15,773 nucleotides of DNA, taken from a bacterium. GTDB lineage: Bacteria; BMS3Abin14. Made by a program: the position numbers and the translations under genes. The notes beneath the pieces were generated by a model. The model saw nothing but the letters and a program-made list of their open reading frames with translations, made no database searches and was not told where the DNA came from. This document shows positions 1 to 8,235 of this stretch, in pieces; positions within the stretch are counted from its first letter, which is position 1, and each line of letters starts with the position of its first letter. The stretch covers positions 1 to 15,773 of the forward strand of contig JARGFV010000058.1 of assembly GCA_029210545.1 (NCBI GenBank), in the 5' to 3' direction.

Positions 1-132
1 CGATCCGGGCGCCTCTCCCAGGCGCGGCTGCTTTTTCCGGTCATCGATCCGGGCGCCTCTCCCAGGCGCGGCGGGTCATTGATTTGGGCGCCCCGCGCGG
101 GGCGCGTTGATGGCTTTTTGCGAAGTCATCAA
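1..132. repeat. Tandem GC-rich stem-loop repeats
   Basis: A 28-bp unit at 1-28 recurs exactly at 45-72 (period 44). Each copy holds the hairpin GCGCC-TCTCCCA-GGCGC (9-25 and 53-69). A third, diverged unit has GCGCCCC-GCGC-GGGGCGC (88-105), followed by TTGATGGC/GTCATCAA (107-114 with 125-132, one G-T pair). Short T-runs follow the hairpins, so some terminator activity for a gene to the left is possible. The loop motif TCTCCCA resembles loops at 13557 and 15354. Confidence 0.8.
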
Positions 133-165
133 CTCTGGGTCCTGGAACCTGGACTGTATTAGGGG

Positions 166-195
166 TTGCGTACGCCGACCGGCAGGCACTATACT
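166..195 (+). promoter_or_regulatory. Predicted sigma-70-type promoter of the methyltransferase gene
   Basis: TTGCGT (166-171) and TATACT (190-195) are separated by 18 bp. The -10 hexamer matches the consensus at 5 of 6 positions and the -35 at only 3. The expected start near 202 would leave a 5' leader of about 24 nt containing GAGG (215-218) before the TTG codon at 226. This supports starting the gene at 226 rather than at the TTG inside the -35 box. Confidence 0.5.
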
Positions 196-225
196 TTTAA
201 CACTACGGTGTATCGAGGTTTTATA

Positions 226-807
226 TTGGTAATCAGTGCACGTGATTTTGCCAAACTTGAATCCCCCGAGCGAAAGTCCCTCCAGAACATTGACGATTTT
301 CTTGGTCTGGTGCGCAACTTGCGTTGGCGTATCTGCGCTGATATCGGCTGCGGTATAGGGTTCTATACTCTCCCCATGGCCGAGAAGTGGAAGAACTCCC
401 GTCAGATCATCGCTGTGGACCGCAGTACGCCGGCCCTTGAAGAATTGGACAAGAGGGTCGATAGCCTGGAGTTGACCAATATCCAGATCCGTCAGACGGT
501 GAGTGACCGGATCCCCATCGATGACGCCACGGTGGATCTCGTCAACCTCGGTAACGTTTATCACGAGGTCAAGGGAAGGCTGAACTTTTTAAAAGAGATC
601 TACCGTATCCTCAAACCCGGAGGGACCCTCCTGGTCATCGACTGGGATCCCGAGGAAGACCTGGGTGTCGGCCCGCCTGTCAGGGAGAGAGTGTCGAAAG
701 GGCAGATCCTCCAGGACCTCGCCTTCGCGGATTTCGACAGCGTCAGGGAACATTTTGTTTTCGTGGGGCATTACGCCATGACGGCGAAAAGGCCGGGAAA
801 AAAATAG
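226..807 (+). CDS. Class I SAM-dependent methyltransferase
   Basis: This 193-residue protein has the class I (Rossmann-fold) methyltransferase pattern. Motif I is ADIGCGIGFYTLP, the acidic end of beta-2 is AVDRS, and the NLGNVYHE segment followed by YRILKPGGTLLVIDW fits motifs IV-VI of the UbiE/type-11 group. It should transfer a methyl group from S-adenosylmethionine in the cytoplasm; the acceptor cannot be told from sequence. The frame is open back to a TTG at 166, but I prefer the TTG at 226: it follows GAGG at 7-bp spacing, lies downstream of a plausible -10 box, and gives an N-terminus (ISARDFAKLESPERK) typical of the family. The gene stands alone, ends in a Lys-rich tail and is followed by a strong terminator, so it looks monocistronic and unrelated to the polysaccharide genes. 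The start is uncertain; the family call is firm. Confidence 0.85.
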   Translation: MVISARDFAKLESPERKSLQNIDDFLGLVRNLRWRICADIGCGIGFYTLPMAEKWKNSRQIIAVDRSTPALEELDKRVDSLELTNIQIRQTVSDRIPIDDATVDLVNLGNVYHEVKGRLNFLKEIYRILKPGGTLLVIDWDPEEDLGVGPPVRERVSKGQILQDLAFADFDSVREHFVFVGHYAMTAKRPGKK

Positions 808-898
808 CGGACGGACAACTTCCCTGAGATTTATACATTTAAAAGGTCTGTGGACTTTCGAGCCACAGACCTTTTTCTTCTTTCGTATTGTCCGTCCG
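808..898. repeat. Outer inverted repeat enclosing the terminator
   Basis: CGGACGGACAA (808-818) is exactly complementary to TTGTCCGTCCG (888-898). The two 11-bp arms bracket the terminator hairpin at 841-876 with about 20 and 12 bp of unpaired sequence, giving a nested double stem that begins one base after the methyltransferase stop codon. Confidence 0.8.
841..876 (+). terminator. Bidirectional intrinsic terminator
   Basis: AAAAGGTCTGTGG (841-853) pairs perfectly with CCACAGACCTTTT (863-875) around a 9-nt loop, and a T-run (872-876, then TCTTCTTTC) follows on the plus strand. The A-run on the left arm becomes a T-run on the minus strand, so it could stop transcription from both sides, serving the methyltransferase and the opposing gene at 1002-1454. 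Confidence 0.9.
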
Positions 899-902
899 GA
901 AG

Positions 903-993
903 GGGTGACGCGGAGAAAGGGTGACGCGGGGAAAGATGTTTCACTGCGGCCCCCCTTCCGGTTTTTTTCTCCGTGTCTCCGTGTCCCCGTGTC
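903..993. repeat. ACGCGGRGAAA direct repeat facing an inverted CCGTGTC array
   Basis: The 16-mer GGGTGACGCGGAGAAA (903-918) is repeated at 919-934 with one change. Facing it, 966-993 reads CTCCGTGTCTCCGTGTCCCC in register-shifted triplicate, which is the reverse complement of the same theme (ACGCGG becomes ACACGG). The arms can pair imperfectly, downstream of the minus-strand gene ending at 1002. No coding sequence is evident here. Confidence 0.65.
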
Positions 994-1001
994 GTCGACC
1001 C

Positions 1002-1454
1002 TCATTTGAGGATCGACCTGATCTCCCTCTCCCACTGCGCGGGGTCGTGGACGAGCCAGGTCATGGTCCCATGGGGGTCTCCCACTCCCCTGACCTTGAT
1101 AGTCAACAGCGGAATGCTGTAGCTCATATCCCTGAAAGAGCCCTTGAGGCTGACCTCGGCGATGGTAGCCCGGGGCAGGGTGATGGCCTTCCGGGGGAAC
1201 CATGGCAGAAAAAAGAGCTTTGTGTCGGTAACGGCGAGAACACCGCTGGTCCGCGGGGGAAGGTTAGGCCCGGGGAAATCGGCTCCCAGATAGCTGGCGT
1301 TGTCGGTTGTCATGCGGACCGTTTCACCGGCGAGGGCCGCCCCGGCGGCTTTAACGGCCCCTTTCCTCAGGACCCTTGCCGCGAGTTTGAGACCCAGCAT
1401 AAGGGCCAGCCATGCGGCAACAATGACGATGATGACGATAATGAATGTTTTCAT
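1002..1454 (-). CDS. Membrane-anchored PH-like domain protein (hypothetical)
   Basis: The protein has 150 residues. Residues 3-24 (IIVIIVIVAAWLALMLGLKL) form one hydrophobic membrane segment followed by a basic stretch (RVLRKGAVK), so the rest should be cytoplasmic. Residues about 44-150 read as alternating beta strands with the pattern GVLAVTDTKLFFLPWFPRKAI-TLPRATIAEVSL, then PLLTIKVR and a final helix (DPAQWEREIRSILK). This matches the layout of bacterial PH-like (GRAM/bPH) domains, which usually bind lipid or protein surfaces; no enzymatic motif is visible. The ATG at 1454 is preceded by a pyrimidine-rich sequence with no Shine-Dalgarno, so the start rests on the membrane helix beginning right after it. 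It converges with the methyltransferase gene and shares the terminator region with it. Function is unknown; the domain call is by pattern only. Confidence 0.65.
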   Translation of the reverse strand: MKTFIIVIIVIVAAWLALMLGLKLAARVLRKGAVKAAGAALAGETVRMTTDNASYLGADFPGPNLPPRTSGVLAVTDTKLFFLPWFPRKAITLPRATIAEVSLKGSFRDMSYSIPLLTIKVRGVGDPHGTMTWLVHDPAQWEREIRSILK

Positions 1455-1520
1455 GGGAGGAATTTATCAGAAATGTATGGGACAAGCTATGATCTGTTAG
1501 GTGATAGGTTACAGCGCGGT

Positions 1521-1648
1521 TTCTTTATTCTCCCTCTCCCCCTCATGCAGGTTCACTTCGTTATCCTTCCTCCCCCTGCCAATAGCCCCTTTCCTTATTC
1601 TCCCTCTCCCCCTCATGTAGGCTCACTTCCTTATCCTTCCTCCCCCCA
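1521..1648. repeat. 70-bp-period pyrimidine-rich direct repeat
   Basis: 1521-1578 and 1591-1648 are the same roughly 58-bp sequence (TTCYTTATTCTCCCTCTCC at the left end) with a handful of substitutions, separated by 12 bp. The plus strand is almost purely pyrimidine. It lies upstream of the minus-strand PH-like gene. The rest of 1455-2041 holds no convincing gene, only repeats. Confidence 0.8.
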
Positions 1649-1653
1649 TGGCT

Positions 1654-1714
1654 CGCCGAAGCTCTATGCGAAGGCGGCTGCTGAGGGGGGAGGATCGAGG
1701 TGGGGGTGAGAGAA
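1654..1714. repeat. CGCCGAAGC/GCGAAGGCG palindrome plus polypurine tract
   Basis: CGCCGAAGC (1654-1662) and GCGAAGGCG (1668-1676) form an interrupted palindrome, followed by a polypurine block at 1680-1714 (CTGAGGGGGGAGGATCGAGG at the left end). The same palindrome occurs at 11723-11745, and the polypurine block recurs there on the opposite strand (11761-11795). Related palindromes lie at 14007-14041 and 15198-15219. Confidence 0.7.
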
Positions 1715-1756
1715 ACCTGCCCGGGGGAAGCGATCCCGGGTAACTGATGGCAGAGC

Positions 1757-1794
1757 CTGAGACTGCTTCGGGCAGTTGCCACCTCGCAGTGACA
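1757..1794 (-). repeat. Diverged copy of the TCATTGCGAG...GAAGCAATCTC repeat
   Basis: Read on the minus strand, this is TGTCACTGCGAG, then a 14-nt centre, then CGAAGCAGTCTCAG. It matches the copies at 11239, 11673 and 13484 except that ATTGC has become ACTGC and the opposite arm GCAAT has become GCAGT, so the pairing is kept. Confidence 0.65.
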
Positions 1795-2041
1795 CCCACT
1801 GAAGCTTTGCGATTCCAGGCCACCGAAACTGAACCTGCACAAGATGGATGTGTCTTCTTGACCTTTCTGCGTGCTGAAGGTCACGAGTCATACACAGTGG
1901 ATATGGACGAGCCGGCCACCGAGGCGGACAATAGTTCGGCCCGGATGGCGTACAAGGGGTTTCGCGGCTACAAACGGAATTCGGACCCGTCCCCTTGCCA
2001 CTTTCCCCTTTCCATCTTCTCTTCTCCCTCCTCTTCCCCTC

Positions 2042-2070
2042 TTCCCATCAGCTCCTCTTCTACCTATAAT
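2042..2070 (+). promoter_or_regulatory. Promoter of tRNA-Leu
   Basis: TTCCCA (2042-2047) and a perfect TATAAT (2065-2070) are 17 bp apart, with the tRNA's first base at 2080. Transcription from about 2077 would give a very short 5' leader, as is usual for tRNA genes. Confidence 0.8.
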
Positions 2071-2079
2071 ACGCACCGT

Positions 2080-2166
2080 GCCGGAGTGGCGGAACTGGTA
2101 GACGCAGAGGACTCAAAATCCTCCGGGGGCAACCCCGTCCCGGTTCGATTCCGGGCTTCGGCACCA
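2080..2166 (+). tRNA. tRNA-Leu, anticodon CAA
   Basis: This is an 87-nt class II tRNA. Acceptor arms GCCGGAG (2080-2086) and CTTCGGC (2156-2162) pair with one G-U. The anticodon stem GAGGA/TCCTC encloses the loop CTCAAAA, giving anticodon CAA (codon UUG). A long variable arm (CCGGGGGCAACCCCGT region) and a T-arm with GGTTCGATTCC follow. The discriminator A is at 2163 and CCA is encoded at 2164-2166. The whole gene is intact and has its own consensus promoter. Confidence 0.97.
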
Positions 2167-2167
2167 G

Positions 2168-2220
2168 CCCTCGACAGGCTCGGGGTCAATAGGGAATGCA
2201 CTGCTTGAGCCTGTCGGGGG
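2168..2220. repeat. CCCTCGACAGGCTC inverted repeat just after the tRNA
   Basis: CCCTCGACAGGCTC (2168-2181) pairs with GAGCCTGTCGGGGG (2207-2220) over 14 bp with one T-G, around a 25-nt loop, beginning two bases after the tRNA CCA. It may act as the tRNA 3'-end structure or terminator, though no T-run follows. The half-sequence is related to TTCGACAAGCTCAGGGCAGG at 13621 and 15417. A second small hairpin, GGTGCC/GGCACC, lies at about 2250-2270. The stretch 2221-2480 otherwise shows no gene. Confidence 0.7.
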
Positions 2221-2481
2221 GTGGTAGTCCTGAGCAAGGACCGGGCGAGGTGCCGGCAGCAGGGGCACCGAGAGAGGGACGCGTCGAAGGGCACCTGAAT
2301 CAGGTCCCAGGTTACAGGTAAGCCTTTGCAAGAGTCCTTTCCACTTTCCACCCCTTCGGTCACGCCGTCCGTCTTCGTTCTTCGAACTTCACCGTGACAA
2401 GTTGGCGTGACTCAGGGCCTTCGGCTTTCCGCTTTCCACTTGTTTTTCCCTTCCCCCCTCTTTTCCTCCCGTGCCCGCTTC

Positions 2482-2490
2482 TGTTATAAG
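2482..2490 (+). promoter_or_regulatory. Possible extended -10 promoter of the response regulator gene
   Basis: TGTTATAAG contains a TGn extension followed by TATAAG (2485-2490), 34 bp before the ATG at 2524. Upstream is only a T/C-rich tract, so no clear -35 is seen. The match is modest. Confidence 0.35.
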
Positions 2491-2523
2491 GGCATGGTGT
2501 TACTCTCACCGGGGGGCCGATCC

Positions 2524-2934
2524 ATGAAACGTTTTAAAGTAGCCCTTATTGAGGATAATCCGGATCACGTTTTTCTCATCACCAGGACCATTGAAGGCTG
2601 CGAGGATCTCGGGGAGCTGCGCGTTTTCAGCACGGCCGAGGAGGCCCTGAGGAAACTTTCCGGGGGAGACGACAACAGTTTCGTTCCCGATTTCCTCCTG
2701 GTGGACCTTAAACTGCCCGGGATGAGCGGACAGGAGTTCCTCCACCGACTGCACAGTTCCGGTGAGTTGGCGAAGATGCCGGCCTTCGTGCTGACAAGTT
2801 CAGATCGCCTCAAGGACCGGCTGGAGTGCGAGGAGCTCGGCGCCCTTGGTTACTTCCTCAAACCGCTCCTTGATGACGACCTGGACACGATCATTAAGCG
2901 TTTGGTAAGTGCTGATCCTCTCCGACAGCGATGA
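2524..2934 (+). CDS. Stand-alone response regulator (receiver domain only)
   Basis: The 136-residue protein is a single CheY-like receiver domain. The acidic pair is E10-D11 (VALIEDNPDH), the phospho-acceptor is D61 (FLLVDLKLPGMSG), the switch threonine is T91 (VLTSS), and the conserved lysine is K113 (YFLKPL). All catalytic residues are present, so it should be phosphorylated by a histidine kinase or act as a phosphotransfer intermediate. The DNPDHVFLITRTIE opening resembles the Rcp1-type group that pairs with separate sensor kinases; that sub-grouping is tentative. The reading frame is open upstream to 2407, but the ATG at 2524 gives the normal family N-terminus. A G-rich stretch (2511-2516) is the only candidate ribosome site. 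No kinase gene lies nearby. The 158-bp gap before the next regulator leaves it open whether they share a transcript. Confidence 0.9.
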   Translation: MKRFKVALIEDNPDHVFLITRTIEGCEDLGELRVFSTAEEALRKLSGGDDNSFVPDFLLVDLKLPGMSGQEFLHRLHSSGELAKMPAFVLTSSDRLKDRLECEELGALGYFLKPLLDDDLDTIIKRLVSADPLRQR

Positions 2935-2979
2935 AGACGCGTGCACCCGGCCTATATTCAGGATCATCTTTGCGCACCA

Positions 2980-2991
2980 AAGATATTTACA
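2980..2991. promoter_or_regulatory. AAGATATTTACA motif, copy 1 (possible operator)
   Basis: This 12-mer, 102 bp upstream of the regulator ATG at 3093, is identical to 4627-4638, which lies 103 bp upstream of the sigma-54 promoter at 4741. A further TATTTAC is at 4666-4672. The shared 12-mer in front of two paralogous activator genes makes a regulator binding site plausible, but a 10-base version also occurs inside coding sequence at 12429-12438. Confidence 0.35.
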
Positions 2992-3092
2992 AATTGAGTA
3001 ATTTTTTACACAATCCTGTTCTGGAACGATACTGGTCCTGATCTTTTCCTGGTCTGCGGATTACTTGATTGGAGAATGCCGATATCTTTACC

Positions 3093-4541
3093 ATGGGTAA
3101 TGAAAACAGCAGGAAAGCCCACACGCTACTGGTCATCGAGGACGATCTGAACATACAGGCTCTCCTGAAGCACACCCTTATCGGTGACGGCTACCACGTG
3201 ATGGCCGCATCTGATTGTGCCGAAGCCCTCACCCAGTTCGACCGGGGGGCGGTTCCGGAACTCATTATCCTGGACCTCATGCTCCCCGGTATGTCAGGCC
3301 TTGAGTTCCTCGAACTGGTCCGGCGCCGCTATCCACACATCAAAACCGTCGTCATTTCGGCCACTGAAGGTATTGACACCGTGGTCAAGGCCATGAGGCT
3401 AGGGGCCCTCGATTACATACACAAGCCGTTCAAGATGCAGGAGATCAAGGTGGCCGTCAACGAGGCCCTCCAGTTTCGCGAACTCCAGATGGAACTCGAG
3501 TACCTCAAGCGGAAGTCCACTTTCCGGGACGAGATCCCGTTCCTGTACAACAGCAACTCCATGGCCGAAATAATGGAAACGATCCAGCAGGTGGCGGCCA
3601 CCAACGTTCCCGTCCTGGTCACGGGTGAAAGCGGAGTGGGCAAGGAGGTCGTCGCCAGGGAGATCCACCAGCGGTCCCAGCGGTCCCAGGGGCCCTTCGT
3701 GAAGGTCAATTGCGCCGCCATACCCTCCAACCTCCTGGAGGGCGAGCTTTTCGGTTTTGAAAAGGGAGCCTTTACCGGGGCGGTCGCTTCCAAACCCGCC
3801 CGGTTCGAAAAGGCCGAGAACGGGACGCTCTTTCTCGACGAGATCGGGGAACTGGCCCAGGAGATCCAGGCCAAGTTTCTCCATGTTCTCCAGGATGGCG
3901 CGTTCAACCGGCTTGGAAGCAACCGGATGCAGCGCTCCAACGCCCGCATCATCGTCGCCACCAACCAGGATGTCGAAGAGCTGGTTCGATCGGGCCGGTT
4001 CAGGCCTGATCTGTACTTCAGGCTCAACGTCATCAGGATCCACATCCCGCCCCTGAGAGAAAGGAGGTCGGACATACCGCTGCTGGCGGACAACTTCCTG
4101 GCCATTAACAGCCAGAAGTTCGGCAAGTTCGTAAGCTTTGACGACGAGACCATGGAGTTCCTGATGCGACATGACTGGCCTGGTAACGTACGGGAGCTGC
4201 AGAACGCGGTGAGCCGTTATGTGGTTCTTGGCAAGCTGGTGGAAAGCGGCCAGGCCACCGATGTCATACCGGTTAGATCAAGCGTCGATACCAGGACCGC
4301 TGCGGAACCCGGCCCGGATGATCGGCAGGATTCCCCGCAGGACGATCCACCGGAAGTCGTGAGTCTCAAGCAGGTGGCCAGGGAGGCCGCCCTGAAGGCG
4401 GAGCGGGAAGCGATCCTCAGGGTCCTCGAAGCCACGAAGTGGAACAAGTCCAGGGCCGCCAAGGTTCTCAAGATCAGCTATAAGGCCCTCCTTTACAAGA
4501 TCAGGGATTGCGGGATCGACCAAACCGACACGACTGGGTAA
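3093..4541 (+). CDS. NtrC-family sigma-54 response regulator
   Basis: The 482-residue protein has the three-domain NtrC layout. A receiver (about 10-125) has E16/D17, phospho-acceptor D61 (LIILDLMLPGMSG), S89 and K111 (DYIHKPF), all intact. An AAA+ ATPase (about 150-385) has Walker A GESGVGKE (178-185), the sigma-54-contacting GAFTGA loop (225-230), Walker B TLFLDE (245-250), the arginine-finger segment RPDLYFRLN and sensor II WPGNVRELQ. A Fis-type helix-turn-helix lies at about 437-475. It should oligomerise on phosphorylation and open sigma-54 promoters. The ATG at 3093 gives the usual short lead into the receiver; a TTG at 3069 is possible, and neither has a good Shine-Dalgarno. The acidic linker (400-420) is poorly conserved-looking. 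The DNA-binding region closely resembles that of the next gene. The likely target is the sigma-54 promoter at 4741, by position. Confidence 0.93.
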   Translation: MGNENSRKAHTLLVIEDDLNIQALLKHTLIGDGYHVMAASDCAEALTQFDRGAVPELIILDLMLPGMSGLEFLELVRRRYPHIKTVVISATEGIDTVVKAMRLGALDYIHKPFKMQEIKVAVNEALQFRELQMELEYLKRKSTFRDEIPFLYNSNSMAEIMETIQQVAATNVPVLVTGESGVGKEVVAREIHQRSQRSQGPFVKVNCAAIPSNLLEGELFGFEKGAFTGAVASKPARFEKAENGTLFLDEIGELAQEIQAKFLHVLQDGAFNRLGSNRMQRSNARIIVATNQDVEELVRSGRFRPDLYFRLNVIRIHIPPLRERRSDIPLLADNFLAINSQKFGKFVSFDDETMEFLMRHDWPGNVRELQNAVSRYVVLGKLVESGQATDVIPVRSSVDTRTAAEPGPDDRQDSPQDDPPEVVSLKQVAREAALKAEREAILRVLEATKWNKSRAAKVLKISYKALLYKIRDCGIDQTDTTG

Positions 4542-4626
4542 ACTTTTCCATACTAAATAAACTTTTACCTATTTTGTGTTTTTTTATGCCCACAAACTGC
4601 CGTCCGGTTGTAATATGTGCCGGAAG

Positions 4627-4638
4627 AAGATATTTACA
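4627..4638. promoter_or_regulatory. AAGATATTTACA motif, copy 2 (possible enhancer site)
   Basis: It is identical to 2980-2991. At 103 bp upstream of the -24 box it sits where upstream activator sites of sigma-54 promoters are usually found, and a shortened copy (TATTTAC) follows at 4666-4672. The surrounding region 4542-4740 is AT-rich, non-coding, and also contains the direct repeat TAAACTTTT at 4539-4547 and 4558-4566. Confidence 0.4.
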
Positions 4639-4740
4639 TGAGCCATCCGCCAACGTGAGTGTATTTATTTACCTTTAATATCATCGCTTCTCTCGTTTTC
4701 GGTTCCCGCCCGACATTTTTCATGCAAAACTCATCCGCAC

Positions 4741-4756
4741 TGGCATATATCTTGCT
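4741..4756 (+). promoter_or_regulatory. Sigma-54 (-24/-12) promoter of the polysaccharide export operon
   Basis: TGGCATATATCTTGCT matches the sigma-54 consensus TGGCAc-n-TTGCw with the invariant GG and GC at exact 10-bp spacing. Transcription should start near 4767, giving a leader of about 97 nt before the ATG at 4864. Two sigma-54 activator genes flank it, and the AT-rich region upstream offers room for enhancer sites. Confidence 0.88.
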
Positions 4757-4863
4757 TTTCCCGGACTGTCTCTTCGCCGAGAATGGAGCCAGAGTCCCGG
4801 CAGGACTTTGGCGACCCTGTTAACGTCAGACCTGCAGACCCATGAAAATCCAAGGGAGCCGAC

Positions 4864-6328
<1,465 letters not shown>

Positions 6329-6339
<11 letters not shown>

Positions 6340-6928
6340 TAGAAAAATAGGTGTTGTCCTTGTACTGGTACTGTGTGTTTCCCTTGCGATGGGATCCGTC
6401 GGCTGGTGTGAGGGGGAGGCGTCCGCAGCCCAGGTAACCGGCAGTGGCGATTATCTCGTAGGCGCCGGCGACCTCATCGAGGTTATCGTGTGGAAAAACC
6501 CTGACGTGTCAGGGGAGTACAGGGTCAGGCCGGACGGCAAGTTCTCCATGCCCCTCATCGGCGATATCCTGGCCGAGGGGATGACCACGGACGTCGTCAG
6601 TATGCAGGTGGAAAAGAAGCTTCAGCTTTTCATCGAATCTCCCTACGTGAGTGCCATCGTGCGTGAGACTACCTCCAACCGGATCTACATCCTGGGTGAG
6701 GTGGCAAGGCCGGGCGTTTACCCTGTCGACAGCACTCTCTCGGTTCTTCAGGCTCTGGCGCTGGCCGGCGGGTTCACGGAGTTCGCCGACCGCGGCAGGA
6801 TGCTTCTCGTCAGGGGTTCCGGGGCAGATCAACAGAAGATAACCATCAGCTACACCGAGATCCTCAAGTCTTCGGCGGATAAGGGCAACGTGGTTCTCGA
6901 GCGCGGCGACACCCTGGTGGTGCCGTGA
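6329..6928 (+). CDS. Polysaccharide export protein (short OPX/Wza-like)
   Basis: The 199-residue protein has a signal peptide (hydrophobic 8-25, likely cleaved after ASA near residue 34). There is no acceptable lipobox: the cysteines are preceded by Leu or Trp. The polysaccharide export (PES) domain begins GDYLVGAGDLIEVIVWKNPDVSG and runs through RPDGKFSMPLIGDI. One SLBB domain follows (IYILGEVARPGVYPVDSTLSVLQALALAGGF to about 160). The protein ends right after LERGDTLVVP and so lacks the C-terminal amphipathic helix by which full-length Wza (about 380 residues) crosses the outer membrane. It should form a periplasmic export ring or adaptor. AGAGGA (6314-6319) lies 9 bp before the ATG; the 11-bp overlap with the upstream regulator implies translational coupling. 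The beta-barrel gene immediately downstream may provide the outer-membrane pore. Confidence 0.92.
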
Positions 6929-8190
6929 GATGGACCACTTGGTCAGGAACTGCCAGGTATTGGCCCTTTATCGCGGTGCTGATCGTGGGGACAGGAGCAG
7001 CTGACATGGCGATGGCCCTGGATGTGAGTTTGACGGGACGCGCTGACTACACAGCCAGTGACAACATTGAGCGCGCCTCCGCCGGCAGCGAGATATCCGG
7101 GACCATCCTGACCCAGACGGTGGGGTTGGAGATCACGGAACCCTGGGGTCCCAAAACCCTGGACCTTCTCATCGAAGGAGGTTGGGAGACCGTTGAGGCT
7201 GCGACCTTGAACAACGAAGAGATCAGCCGTTTCAGGCTGGGCGCCCACCTTCCCTGGTCTTCCACCGGAGCTGCCGATCTTTCTATTGAAACCTCCCGGG
7301 AGACGGTCCCTCCCGATCCGGATGAACTGAATCAGGGGCGCCTGCTGACGGACCGGTCCCTGGCAGTGATCAACCTTGTCAGCCGAAACTCACCTATCTC
7401 CGGTTGGGAGATTGGCCTTTCGGCAAGGACGGAGGAGAGGGAGGATCGTGACCTGAAGGAGTCTGTCTCAGTGTTGACCATGTCGACAGCAATCGACAGG
7501 ACCCATTCTATCGAGTGGATTGTCGGCCTGACGGATGGTGAGGATGCGGCGCTCGGAAACTCCTGGGTGGAGGATGAGGCCTCGATTGCCCTGAACCGGC
7601 GACTGTCTGCCTCATCATCGATGGTGTACCGACTGAGATGGGACGGGTCCCGGATCGAGGAAGCCGATACAGGTATCGAAAGATCTCAAAGGATCGGGGC
7701 TGGAGTCACTTATCGATGGCAAAGCTCCTCCCAGTGGCAGCAGGAATACGGGGTTTTTATCGACCAGGTGACCACCGGGAACGATGAAAGGTTTACGGAA
7801 CCCGGGGTTCAGGTAGCTGTGGGCGGGGACCTCACACGGGAGGCCCGTTTAACGGTCAGCGCAAATTTTGAAACCCGGCTTCCGGACCCCCTCAGCGACC
7901 AGGTGACGTGGTCGAAAAACGCAACTCTTCAAACAGGCGTTGCCTGGACAGCTGCGAGGAACCTTTCTGTAGAACCAGTCGTTTTCTACAGGCGCACAGA
8001 ACTTTTCGGAGATGAGACTGTCGACAGGGACGATGTGACGACCTCCTGCCAGGTCAGCATGATCTGGCAGCCTGGGCCGCGCTGGTCCGCCGGGTTGACC
8101 GCCTTGTCGGAAGTCAGAAACAGCTCTGATGAAGCTTACGACCTTAGCGAGAACAGGATCGGGATCAACCTGTCGGGGACTATGGATTAG
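6925..8190 (+). CDS. Predicted outer-membrane beta-barrel protein of the export locus
   Basis: The 421-residue protein opens with a signal peptide (hydrophobic WPFIAVLIVGTGAADMAMA, probable cleavage before LDVSL near 32). The mature part is a run of short alternating-polarity strands with turns (for example SLTGRADYTASDN, SMVYRLRWDGSRI, LSVEPVVFYRRTEL, RWSAGLTALSEVRN), with no long hydrophobic helix and no enzyme motif. This is typical of large beta-barrels found beside polysaccharide export genes. The last strand ends NRIGINLSGTMD, without the terminal aromatic residue many barrels carry. The start is a GTG overlapping the previous stop by 4 bp (GTGA), so it is coupled to the OPX gene. Likely role: outer-membrane channel or scaffold for polymer exit. 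The fold call is by pattern; family membership is not certain. Confidence 0.7.
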   Translation: MRWTTWSGTARYWPFIAVLIVGTGAADMAMALDVSLTGRADYTASDNIERASAGSEISGTILTQTVGLEITEPWGPKTLDLLIEGGWETVEAATLNNEEISRFRLGAHLPWSSTGAADLSIETSRETVPPDPDELNQGRLLTDRSLAVINLVSRNSPISGWEIGLSARTEEREDRDLKESVSVLTMSTAIDRTHSIEWIVGLTDGEDAALGNSWVEDEASIALNRRLSASSSMVYRLRWDGSRIEEADTGIERSQRIGAGVTYRWQSSSQWQQEYGVFIDQVTTGNDERFTEPGVQVAVGGDLTREARLTVSANFETRLPDPLSDQVTWSKNATLQTGVAWTAARNLSVEPVVFYRRTELFGDETVDRDDVTTSCQVSMIWQPGPRWSAGLTALSEVRNSSDEAYDLSENRIGINLSGTMD

Positions 8191-8235
8191 CGGGTGCGGT
8201 GACGGCCGCCGAAACGGATACAGGGGCGAGATCGA

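Noticed and set aside
921-1709. Long plus-strand open frame opposite the PH-like gene
   Set aside because: It is the antisense shadow of the minus-strand gene at 1002-1454 plus repeats; composition is Pro/Gly/Ser-rich and no domain is seen.
1747-2208. Open frame of 153 codons crossing the tRNA-Leu gene
   Set aside because: Its C-terminal half is simply the tRNA read as protein (AGVAELVDAEDSKSSGGNPVP is the typical signature of a translated tRNA-Leu), and the rest is repeat DNA without protein character.
3069-3092. TTG at 3069 as start of the NtrC-type regulator
   Set aside because: It adds eight residues unlike the family and has no better ribosome site than the ATG at 3093; kept only as an alternative.
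2935-3092. Sigma-54 promoter in front of the first NtrC-type regulator
   Set aside because: Candidate GG...G pairs (2949, 3021) lack the GC of the -12 element or the TTG before it; none approaches the quality of 4741-4756.
4575-4600. Intrinsic terminator after the first NtrC-type regulator
   Set aside because: TTTGTG/CACAAA can pair, but the T-run lies in the loop rather than after the stem and the stem is only 6 AT-rich pairs.
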